Source of the DNA: Promethearchaeota archaeon
GTDB lineage: Archaea; Asgardarchaeota; Lokiarchaeia; Sigynarchaeales; SOKP01
Direction of reading: 5' to 3'
Assembly (NCBI GenBank): GCA_019057975.1
Contig: JAHLWJ010000012.1
Coordinates: 1-31,026 of the forward strand
Length of the DNA stretch: 31,026 nucleotides
Shown: piece by piece, positions 23,958 through 31,026 of the stretch
Layout: each line of letters starts with the position of its first letter
Position numbering within the stretch: position 1 is the first letter of the stretch
Translations under genes and position numbers: made by a program
The notes under the pieces: generated by a model
The model's input: only the letters and a program-made list of their open reading frames with translations
Told to the model about the DNA's origin: nothing
Database searches by the model: none

Positions 23958-24944
23958 TCAAGAGCATTTTTTTAAGGTGTCTTGAATTTGTTTGAATTTT
24001 TCAATTGAAAATATTATTTTACCACTTTTAAGAGCATCTATTCCTTGATCATTTAACTTTATAATAGATTCTTTTAATTCTTCAAATTCCAGGTCTACTT
24101 TAAGTTCTGTTAAAATAGCTAAATAATCCTCTATTTTTTCTTTTTCATTAATCGATTTGGCAAGTTCAATAAGGTCTTCGCAGTTTTTTATCGCTGATTG
24201 AAATTCTTTTCTTTTTTTCTGGATAGATATTTTCTCTGAAATTCCTTTTATTTTGTTTTGAGTATTTTTATAGGAAACTTCTGCTGCAATAGTTTCTTTT
24301 TCGATTTCTCTTAGTTTCTCTAAATAATCCTTTATATCTTTATCTTGAACCTGTTCTATTAAATATGTTAATCTCAATTTTAAGTCTTCAAATTGAAAAG
24401 TTGTTTTTAATTCTGAACTTTCTTTAATTAATTTCAAAACTTCTTCAATAATTTCTTTTCTCGCTTTTGCATCTATATATTCATTCTCAAACTTTCTCCA
24501 TTTCAAGCTAGCCTTCTCATCACTAAGTTCAAAAAGGGGTTTTTTAGCATTGTTTAGAATTAATTCAATTTTCGATAAATCCCCTGCTTTAAAGGCTTTA
24601 TTGTATTCAAGTTCAAATTTTACTAATTCAGATTTTAGTTGAGCAATTAATTTTCCTCGTTTCTCTTCTTCTCTCTTCTTTAATATACCTCTGATTCTTG
24701 TAATTAATTGTTCTTGTTCTCTAATGAATGATTCCAAATTCTCTGTTTCTGCTAACTCTATTATTTGATCTGCGAGATCTAATGCCTCTTTTAATTGTCC
24801 CTTTATATAATATTGACCTTGGATCGCTAGTAAGTCATCAATTTCCGAAATGAGTCTTATTTTTCGTTTTTCTTCTTTTTCTTCTATTGGTTCTGCTTCT
24901 TCTTCAGTCAACTTATCCCACCTTTCCTTGTATTTGTTTATCAT
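23958..24944 (-). CDS. Coiled-coil protein, paralog of the gelsolin-like coiled-coil protein
   Basis: This 328-residue, mostly helical protein is rich in Glu, Lys and Leu. It aligns with the C-terminal two thirds of the protein encoded just upstream. Shared blocks include LKWRKFE against LKWKGFE, TFQFEDL against KFQFNTI, QDKDIKDYLEKLREIEKE against QDLKIHDYKKKLEDIEKE, and IKNCEDLIELAKSIN against LKNCQSIIELVKSVN. It lacks the N-terminal gelsolin-like domain. Its ATG lies inside the 3' end of the upstream gene (32-base overlap), which implies translational coupling and a probable complex. The repeated helical pairs resemble tandem hairpins more than one long rod. Function unknown. Confidence 0.78.
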   Translation of the reverse strand: MINKYKERWDKLTEEEAEPIEEKEEKRKIRLISEIDDLLAIQGQYYIKGQLKEALDLADQIIELAETENLESFIREQEQLITRIRGILKKREEEKRGKLIAQLKSELVKFELEYNKAFKAGDLSKIELILNNAKKPLFELSDEKASLKWRKFENEYIDAKARKEIIEEVLKLIKESSELKTTFQFEDLKLRLTYLIEQVQDKDIKDYLEKLREIEKETIAAEVSYKNTQNKIKGISEKISIQKKRKEFQSAIKNCEDLIELAKSINEKEKIEDYLAILTELKVDLEFEELKESIIKLNDQGIDALKSGKIIFSIEKFKQIQDTLKKCS

Positions 24945-26556
24945 ATCCTTGAATTAGATTGATAATCTGTTCATATTTATTAAGGGAATCTTTATACGAT
25001 TTCGATTCTAAAGCCATTATCCCGTTTTTACTTAAGTCTTCAACATTTCGGATGAGATTTTTGGCTAGCTTAAATCTCTTCTCTAAATCATTCCAATTTT
25101 CTTTTTTTTTGTCATCAACTAGTTCAGTGAGAAAGATCTTTGATTTTTCAACTATATCTCCTGCTTTTGCTAAATCCATACGCTTTAGTGAAGTTTTAAT
25201 ATCTTCTTCTAATTGAATTAGCTCTTTTTTTAGTTTTCCTTGTCTTTCCTCGAAAATTCTTCTCTTTTCAATTGCTTCTTCAGTCTTAATTAAAATTGCA
25301 GAGTAATTTTCTTCTAGATCTAACTTATTTACGGACTTAACAAGCTCAATAATGCTTTGACAATTTTTTAATGTATCATCTAGAAGATTATTTTTTTGGT
25401 TAGATTTTATTTTTTTCTCTAATTCAGCAATTTCTGCTAATTTTTTATTATAAGAGTCTTCAGCTGAATTGATTTCTTTTTCAATATCTTCTAATTTCTT
25501 CTTATAATCATGAATTTTTAAATCTTGAACCTTTTTGAGCAACTTACCTAATTCTCTAGTTATTGTGTTAAATTGAAATTTTTCTTTTAATTTAATATAT
25601 TGATTTATGAAATTATCGCAAACTTTTATAAGCTCAACTTTTTGCTTCGTAGCCTGAATATCAGTTTCAAATCCCTTCCATTTTAATTTAACATCTTCAT
25701 TAATGAGATTCACAAAAAGTCCTTTCCCTCTTTCCATTAAGTTGAGTGCTGCTTCGATTTCGAGATTTTTCAATGCTAGAAAAAGGTCGTTCTCTAACTT
25801 ATTTAGTGCTTTTATTAATCGATCTTGTTCTTTTTTCCATATTTTCTTTTCTCTTGATAATAAATCCTTAACTATAGGTATTAGAGATAAATCGTATGTA
25901 GTACTGAAACTCTTTTCAAATTCTTCCACCAATTGATGTGCTTTTAAGAACTCTTTTGCTTCAATTAATTTAAAAAATTCTTTATCAACGGTTGATCCTT
26001 TTTCTGAAATTTCATCAATTATTTTCTTGTCTTCATTTTTTGACTTAATATCAGTTATTAACCTTTTTTGTTCTGTTAAAACAGCATCATCCTCGATTTG
26101 GTTCGCTAAAACAATGATCTCTTCTGATGTTTTAATAGCATTGGCATAGTCTTCTGAATCAATAAGACCTTCTAATTTAGATCTTAAGGTTTTTATTTTC
26201 CTTAAGGTAGGTAACATTACTTTTTCTTGGTAATCAATGATTTTATACAGTTCTTCTTTGGTTATATTTAAATTCTTAAAAAATTCAAATGGCTCATCTC
26301 TCATTTCAAATGTAAAATTACGAATAATACGGAAATCAGGAAATTCTTCTTTTACTAATACTCTGATATTTGAAATATGATTTTTTAAGGCTTGAGTCGC
26401 ATTGCTTCCTATCCAGATATACATGGTTTTCTTTTGGGACATGTAAATAGCTAAGATATTTACAATTGTAAAAACATCTTTTATATTTTGATAAGAAATC
26501 TCATCGAAAGACCCATCAAAATTGAGTTTAAATATTTTTAATCCTGTTTCAGACAT
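24913..26556 (-). CDS. Gelsolin-like domain fused to a long coiled-coil/helical-repeat region
   Basis: About 547 residues from the ATG at 26556. A longer frame adds 19 hydrophobic residues that fit no family start and is rejected. Residues 1-100 read as one gelsolin-type repeat: DVFTIVNILAIYM, then KKTMYIWIGSNAT at 43-54, a helix, EFPDFRIIRNFTFE at 71-84 and DEPFEFFKNL at 87-96. These match the gelsolin order of IY(V/I)WIG, long helix, and EPxEF. Residues 105-547 form repeated helical segments, at least two of them internally similar, which are duplicated in the downstream gene. Gelsolin repeats bind actin and calcium in eukaryotes and in Asgard archaea. Here it would link a filament-binding domain to a scaffold. 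The domain call rests on pattern recognition alone. Confidence 0.7.
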   Translation of the reverse strand: MSETGLKIFKLNFDGSFDEISYQNIKDVFTIVNILAIYMSQKKTMYIWIGSNATQALKNHISNIRVLVKEEFPDFRIIRNFTFEMRDEPFEFFKNLNITKEELYKIIDYQEKVMLPTLRKIKTLRSKLEGLIDSEDYANAIKTSEEIIVLANQIEDDAVLTEQKRLITDIKSKNEDKKIIDEISEKGSTVDKEFFKLIEAKEFLKAHQLVEEFEKSFSTTYDLSLIPIVKDLLSREKKIWKKEQDRLIKALNKLENDLFLALKNLEIEAALNLMERGKGLFVNLINEDVKLKWKGFETDIQATKQKVELIKVCDNFINQYIKLKEKFQFNTITRELGKLLKKVQDLKIHDYKKKLEDIEKEINSAEDSYNKKLAEIAELEKKIKSNQKNNLLDDTLKNCQSIIELVKSVNKLDLEENYSAILIKTEEAIEKRRIFEERQGKLKKELIQLEEDIKTSLKRMDLAKAGDIVEKSKIFLTELVDDKKKENWNDLEKRFKLAKNLIRNVEDLSKNGIMALESKSYKDSLNKYEQIINLIQGYDKQIQGKVG

Positions 26557-26689
26557 AAAAAACTCAACAAAGTACTTTGTAATAAAATAGTTTAAAAATA
26601 TACATTTAAACATTTACAAATAGAAAGGCTAAACTAATAACACATAGAACTAACTTTAACTTTTTATAAAATAGAATTTTAAAGATATT

Positions 26690-27211
26690 ATGCCAATTAT
26701 TTCAATTGAAATTGATGGGAAGGCTAAAACTCCAAATATCGATCCTTCGTGTTGGATTTCTGAATCTACATGGATTATTGGTGATGTTACATTGGGTCCA
26801 GATAATGTTGTTTACCAAGGAGTAATAATGCGCGGGGATTTTGCGAAGGTTGAGATCGGGGCTAAAAATGTGTTTCAAGATGCTTGTATTATAAATACTG
26901 CTGAAGGATTTAAAACTATCATTGGAGATAATAATTTAATAGGTTTTGGTGCTATTGTTCACGGCGCAACAGTTAAAAATAATACTGTTATAGGTATACA
27001 ATCAGTATTGATGATAACAGTGACCGTTGAAGATGATGCCATGGTTGGAGCCACCTCTTTTGTTGGCATGGGAAAAAATGTTCCAGCCAGACAAAAGTGG
27101 ATTGGGCGCGAACTAAAAGGGGAAAATACTCAGGGAAAAGTGTGGGAGCTCGGAAGGCAATTTTGGCGCAAGATGGGGCTTGCTATGAAAAATCAAAAAC
27201 AAAATCCTTAA
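26690..27211 (+). CDS. Gamma-carbonic-anhydrase-fold hexapeptide protein with degraded metal site
   Basis: This 173-residue left-handed beta-helix protein is of the gamma-carbonic anhydrase/CaiE/PaaY group. The N-terminal DPSCWISESTWIIGDVTLG, the RGD at 48-50, the QDACII strand and the IGxGAIVHG turn follow the family register. Of the three zinc histidines, the first is asparagine (N69) and the second phenylalanine (F86); only H91 remains. It is therefore unlikely to be a carbonic anhydrase. It may be an acyl or succinyl transferase-like protein or a structural subunit. The C-terminus forms a helix (KVWELGRQFWRKMGLAM). ATG start; divergent from the gelsolin-like gene. Confidence 0.85.
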   Translation: MPIISIEIDGKAKTPNIDPSCWISESTWIIGDVTLGPDNVVYQGVIMRGDFAKVEIGAKNVFQDACIINTAEGFKTIIGDNNLIGFGAIVHGATVKNNTVIGIQSVLMITVTVEDDAMVGATSFVGMGKNVPARQKWIGRELKGENTQGKVWELGRQFWRKMGLAMKNQKQNP

Positions 27212-27212
27212 C

Positions 27213-27228
27213 TTTTTTTCTCTTTTTT
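27213..27228 (+). terminator. T-tract terminator after the gamma-CA-like gene
   Basis: Seven T, then CTC, then six T begin two bases after the stop codon. The following gene is convergent, ending at 27328. No hairpin is evident, consistent with archaeal U-tract termination. Confidence 0.5.
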
Positions 27229-27327
27229 ATTTAATCCAATTATAGAATATCTGGATGCTGGTACTCATACAGCGAGGTATTTTCATTTAGACCAAACTTT
27301 TTTTTATAACAAGGTAAAAGAAAAATG

Positions 27328-29997
27328 TTAATTCTTTAACATCTTTCTTAAGACAGTATGTAATATTCCACCATTTTGATAATACTCAATATCAACCGCA
27401 CTATCAAGGCGTACTAATGCTTTAAATTTTGTTTCTTCACCATAACTTTTTCTAGCTGTAACTTCCACTTCAGAGAAGGGTTTAATATCTTTAATTCCAA
27501 CAATATCAAACACTTCAGTTCCATCTATGCCCAAAGATTCAGTATTCTCACTTCCTATGAATTGTAACGGCAAAACACCCATCCCTACAAGATTACTTCT
27601 ATGAATCCTTTCAAATGATTCTGCAATAACAGCTTTAACACCTAAAAGTTGTGTACCTTTCGCTGCCCAATCCCGAGAACTTCCCATACCATAATCTTTC
27701 CCAGCCAGAACAATTAATGGAATATCTTTTGAAATATAATCCATTGCAGCATTATATAATGGAACAATCTCATCAGAAAGAAAATCCTTTGTCCATCCCC
27801 CTTCTTTCTCAACCAATTTATTCCTTATTCGAATATTACCGAATGTACCTCGTATCATAACCTCGTGGTTTCCTCGTCTAGAACCAAATGAGTTAAAATC
27901 TTTTGGGTCTACACCCTTCGAAATAAGATATTTTCCCGCAGGCATATCTTCTGGAATAGCTCCTGCAGGTGAAATATGGTCTGTGGTTACTGAAACACCC
28001 AGCTTTGCTAAAGCTCTTGAATTCTTTATATCTTCTAAGGAGCGTTTTTCTAAGGGAAAGTCGATAAAATATGGAGGTTCTCTTATATATGTAGAATTTT
28101 CATCCCATTGGTATATATCTTCTTTTGGAGGTTTGAGTTCATTCCATAAATCCCATCCTTTAAATATTTCTCCATATTCTTTATTGAATAACTTAGGAGT
28201 AACAAATTTATTGGTTAACTCAGCTATTTCCTCTGAACTTGGCCATATATCTTTCAAATAAACAGGATTACCATCTTGATCACAGTCTAGTGGATCCTCC
28301 TCCATATTTAAAGCTACCGTACCTGCTAAAGCAAAAGCCACAACTAAAGGTGGAGACGCGAGATAATTTGCCTTGGAATGAGGACTGATACGCCCTTCAA
28401 AATTTCTATTTCCACTAAGAACTGATGTTGCAATCAAATCATTATTATTAATATCCATTACAAATTCATCTTTCAAAGGCCCACTATTTCCAATACAAGT
28501 AGTACAGCCATAACCTACCAAATTAAAGCCCAATTCTTCCAAATATTGCATTAATCCTGCATCCTTTAAATAATCAATAACAACTCGAGATCCCGGGGCA
28601 AAGCTTGTTTTTACATAACTTTTAACTTTTAAGCCTTTTTCAAGAGCATTTCTTGCTAAAAGTCCAGCCCCAATCATGACAGATGGATTCGATGTATTAG
28701 TACAAGAAGTAATTGCAGCTATAACAACAGAACCATGATTTAAATCCTTTCCATTAGAAATTTTCTCAAGATCTTCTTTTTTGTCGAATACTCTTTTCAT
28801 ATCATTAATAAAAGCACGTTTCATCTCCTTTAAGGGAATTCGATCTTGAGGTCGTTTTGGACCCGCTAGACTTGGATTAATATCACTTAAATTTATTTCC
28901 AAATTTTCACTATAATCTGGTATAGGGGCATTTTCTGTATAGAAAAGTCCTACTCTTTTTGCGTATTGTTCTACAAAATCTACATGTTCTTTTTTTCTTC
29001 CACTATCCATCAAATATTTCAGTGTTTCTTCAGTAATAGGGAAAAATCCCATTGTAGCTCCATATTCTGGAGTCATATTTGCTATTGTTGCTCGATCAGC
29101 AAGACAAAGTTTTTTTAAACCAGGACCATAGAATTCTACGAATTTTCCTACAACACCATGATTTCTAAGAATTTGAGTGATATTTAAAACAATATCAGTT
29201 GCAGTTATTCCTTCTTTAATTTCCCCTATTAGTTTTACTCCCACAACTTTTGGTATATTCATATAATAAGGTTGACCTAAAATTACAGCTTCGGCTTCTA
29301 TACCACCTACACCCCATCCTAGGACCGATAAACCATTTATCATTGTAGTATGAGAATCAGTTCCAACCAAGGTGTCAGGAAATCCTATTAGTTCGCCATT
29401 TTCTTCTCTAACGTGAATCACTGAAGCCAAATATTCTAAATTAATTTGATGGCAAATTCCTCGACTCGTAGGTACTACTCTAAAGTTGTGAAAAACTTCT
29501 TGTGCCCATTTTAATAGTGCATATCGCTCACGATTGCGCTCCATCTCTTTTTTTTCATTTAATTTTATAGCATCTTTAGTCCCATAATAGTCAACTTGTA
29601 TGGAGTGATCAATAACTAAATCTACAGGAATTAATGGGTTAATTTTAGATGGGTCTCCGCCTGCTCTTTTTATGGCTGATCTTAAAGCTGCTAAATCTAC
29701 TACTGAGGGAACTCCGGTAAAATCTTGAAGAAGTACTCTCGATGGAATAAAGGGAACCTCGCTCATGATTTTGCTTTTACAATCCCATTGACAAAGCGAA
29801 AGCAAGTGGTCTGTTTTAACCCGCTTACCATCTAAATTTCTTAAAAAATTTTCAAGTAAAATCCTATGAGAATAGGGTAATTTGTTTGGATCTCCTAAAT
29901 CTAAATCTTTTAATCTTTGAATATTAAAAATTGAAATATTTCCTAGTTTTGATTTGATTATTTCTTTAACTTTTGATTTAATTTCTGCTTCATCCAT
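27328..29997 (-). CDS. acnA: Aconitate hydratase A (AcnA/IRP-type)
   Basis: About 889 residues with full-length AcnA architecture, which interconverts citrate and isocitrate through a [4Fe-4S] cluster. Visible motifs are DHSIQVD near residue 130, GICHQINLEY, TDSHTTMINGLSVLGWGVGG, SCTNTSNP, GYGCTTCIGNSGPL with the paired cluster cysteines, and the swivel GKDYGMGSSRDWAAKG. The ATG at 29997 is preferred to an in-frame GTG nine bases earlier. The citrate synthase gene ends 24 bases upstream, so the two form an operon that makes isocitrate from oxaloacetate and acetyl-CoA. It differs strongly from the Aquifex-type aconitase at 21980. Confidence 0.97.
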   Translation of the reverse strand: MDEAEIKSKVKEIIKSKLGNISIFNIQRLKDLDLGDPNKLPYSHRILLENFLRNLDGKRVKTDHLLSLCQWDCKSKIMSEVPFIPSRVLLQDFTGVPSVVDLAALRSAIKRAGGDPSKINPLIPVDLVIDHSIQVDYYGTKDAIKLNEKKEMERNRERYALLKWAQEVFHNFRVVPTSRGICHQINLEYLASVIHVREENGELIGFPDTLVGTDSHTTMINGLSVLGWGVGGIEAEAVILGQPYYMNIPKVVGVKLIGEIKEGITATDIVLNITQILRNHGVVGKFVEFYGPGLKKLCLADRATIANMTPEYGATMGFFPITEETLKYLMDSGRKKEHVDFVEQYAKRVGLFYTENAPIPDYSENLEINLSDINPSLAGPKRPQDRIPLKEMKRAFINDMKRVFDKKEDLEKISNGKDLNHGSVVIAAITSCTNTSNPSVMIGAGLLARNALEKGLKVKSYVKTSFAPGSRVVIDYLKDAGLMQYLEELGFNLVGYGCTTCIGNSGPLKDEFVMDINNNDLIATSVLSGNRNFEGRISPHSKANYLASPPLVVAFALAGTVALNMEEDPLDCDQDGNPVYLKDIWPSSEEIAELTNKFVTPKLFNKEYGEIFKGWDLWNELKPPKEDIYQWDENSTYIREPPYFIDFPLEKRSLEDIKNSRALAKLGVSVTTDHISPAGAIPEDMPAGKYLISKGVDPKDFNSFGSRRGNHEVMIRGTFGNIRIRNKLVEKEGGWTKDFLSDEIVPLYNAAMDYISKDIPLIVLAGKDYGMGSSRDWAAKGTQLLGVKAVIAESFERIHRSNLVGMGVLPLQFIGSENTESLGIDGTEVFDIVGIKDIKPFSEVEVTARKSYGEETKFKALVRLDSAVDIEYYQNGGILHTVLRKMLKN

Positions 29998-30021
29998 TCT
30001 TTTCACTTTATCAGTTATGCA

Positions 30022-31026
30022 TTATCTCTTCTCAATACCAATATAATTCTTATCTAGGTCGCCCACATATCGAAGTCGTGGTCTGATCAGTTTATTGTCG
30101 GAAAGCTGCTCTATGGCATGAGCTACCCACCCAGCACTTCTAGAAGCAGCGAACAAAGGTGTAAATAATGCTGTAGGTATTCCTAATGCATGTAAGGCAC
30201 CAGCAGAATATAGATCGACGTTTGGATAAATATTTTTATTTTTGATCATAAAATCTGTAAGTATTTCTGTCATTTCAAAAATATTATCTATATCACCTTT
30301 ATGTTCTTCATGTTGTAAATCTGGAATCTTCTCCACGATTTCATGATTATTCCATAATTCCCGAGATATTTCACGCAAAATTTTAGCACGGGGATCCCAT
30401 GTCTTATAAACTCGGTGCCCAAAACCCATTATCTTTTCTTTGTTTTCCAACTTAGATTTTGCCCAAGGGGTTACATTTTCCTTTTTCTTTAATTCTCCTA
30501 ACATTGAGTTTATTACTCTTTCATTGGCACCCCCATGAAGAGGTCCTCGAAGTGTTCCAATGGCACTTGTTATACCGCTATACATATCTGATAAAGTTGA
30601 GACAGTAACCCTACAGGAGAAAGTGCTACTGTTGATCGAGTGATCCATGTGACAAATTAATATTTTATCAAAATAGCGAGTAAATTCATTATTGGGAACC
30701 TCTCCTGTCATCATATAATAATAATTACATGCATGAGAGAGGTCTTCTGAAGGTTCTATTAAAGGCAGATTACTCTGAATTCTGTGAGAAAAAGCTAAAA
30801 CTGTTGGAATTTTCGCGATTATTCTTATACCTTTCCTAATATTTGCTTCTTCTGAAAAGTCATAATCATCTGGGTCATAAAGAGATAATGCGGAAACTGA
30901 AGTTCTTAATAACTCTATTCTAGTAGTATTTCTTGGATAGCTTTTTAAAATTGTTAAAATATTATCATGTATATTTCGTTCCTTAATTAATTCATCATTA
31001 AAAGCTTCAAATTCTGATTTCGAAGG
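30022..31026 (-). CDS. gltA: Citrate synthase, partial (5' end beyond the window)
   Basis: The frame is open to the window edge, giving 334 residues of the C-terminal part. Reading from the edge: SKSEFEAFNDEL, then LYDPDDYDFSEEANIRKG, AKIPTVLAFSHRIQ and YMMTGEVPNNEF, all in family register. Catalytic residues are present: His in GPLHGGANE, His in GFGHRVYKTWDPRAKIL, and Asp in NVDLYSAG. It condenses acetyl-CoA and oxaloacetate. Only a short N-terminal part is missing. It is the promoter-proximal visible gene of an operon with acnA. A 2-methylcitrate synthase role cannot be excluded from the sequence. An internal ATG at 30714 is not the true start. Confidence 0.97.
   Translation of the reverse strand, partial: PSKSEFEAFNDELIKERNIHDNILTILKSYPRNTTRIELLRTSVSALSLYDPDDYDFSEEANIRKGIRIIAKIPTVLAFSHRIQSNLPLIEPSEDLSHACNYYYMMTGEVPNNEFTRYFDKILICHMDHSINSSTFSCRVTVSTLSDMYSGITSAIGTLRGPLHGGANERVINSMLGELKKKENVTPWAKSKLENKEKIMGFGHRVYKTWDPRAKILREISRELWNNHEIVEKIPDLQHEEHKGDIDNIFEMTEILTDFMIKNKNIYPNVDLYSAGALHALGIPTALFTPLFAASRSAGWVAHAIEQLSDNKLIRPRLRYVGDLDKNYIGIEKR

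Noticed and set aside
26557..26613. Nineteen-residue hydrophobic N-terminal extension of the gelsolin-like protein as a signal anchor
   Set aside because: The extension is separated from a well-formed start (MSETGLKIF). AT-rich upstream DNA readily encodes hydrophobic residues, and no ribosome-binding site supports it.
30022..30714. Citrate synthase starting at the ATG at 30714
   Set aside because: The frame stays open to the window edge and encodes conserved citrate synthase sequence upstream, so that ATG is internal.

Overview
The window looks like a chromosomal segment of a low-GC archaeon, most plausibly an Asgard (Lokiarchaeia-like) lineage. That placement is inference. It rests on an archaeal/eukaryotic-type DRG GTPase, an AlaX-type tRNA editing protein, an HdrD-like iron-sulfur protein pair, a long SDS22-like leucine-rich-repeat protein, several coiled-coil proteins, and one coiled-coil protein whose N-terminus reads as a gelsolin-like repeat. 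Translation signals are mixed: some genes have GGTG(A) or AGGAG sites, several start at TTG, and many show no Shine-Dalgarno site.

Layout. 190-801 (-): DsbA/FrnE-like oxidoreductase. 1055-7731: two full-length membrane proteins (+) with two hexapeptide left-handed beta-helix units each, a CxxCxxCC-type cysteine protein (-) between them, the DRG GTPase, then a half-length third paralog whose 5' end looks disturbed. 7767-9596 (-): FATP-like acyl-CoA ligase. 9723-10807 (-): twin zinc-ribbon microproteins followed by alaX. 11006-12168 (+): LRR protein and a stranded zinc-ribbon reading frame. 12325-14884 (+): tandem glutamate dehydrogenases. 14947-17582 (+): two overlapping HdrD/GlpC-like genes. 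17633-19124 (-): flavodoxin and TatD nuclease. 19293-21766: small coiled-coil and hypothetical proteins, a pyroglutamyl peptidase and a DUF6125-like protein. 21980-23905 (+): Aquifex-type aconitase. 23958-26556 (-): two overlapping paralogous coiled-coil genes, the upstream one with the gelsolin-like domain. 26690-27211 (+): gamma-carbonic-anhydrase-fold protein with a degraded metal site. 27328-31026 (-): AcnA-type aconitase behind citrate synthase, which runs off the window edge.

How the genes work together. One theme is central carbon and nitrogen flow: citrate synthase, two different aconitases and two glutamate dehydrogenases would take acetyl-CoA plus oxaloacetate to isocitrate and interconvert 2-oxoglutarate and glutamate. 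HdrD-like proteins and a flavodoxin offer electron carriers. A second theme is a membrane cluster: three left-handed beta-helix proteins resembling the terminal domain of Pls/PosA-type peptide synthetases sit beside an adenylate-forming ligase, which suggests a split acyl-activation and acyl-transfer system. A third theme is cytoskeleton-like or scaffold proteins (gelsolin-coiled coil, LRR, small coiled coils). Repeatedly, one of two tandem paralogs has lost catalytic or metal-binding residues (HdrD pair, zinc-ribbon pair, beta-helix units).

No tRNA, rRNA, CRISPR array, transposase or phage gene was found. No gene-free stretch exceeds 300 bases.
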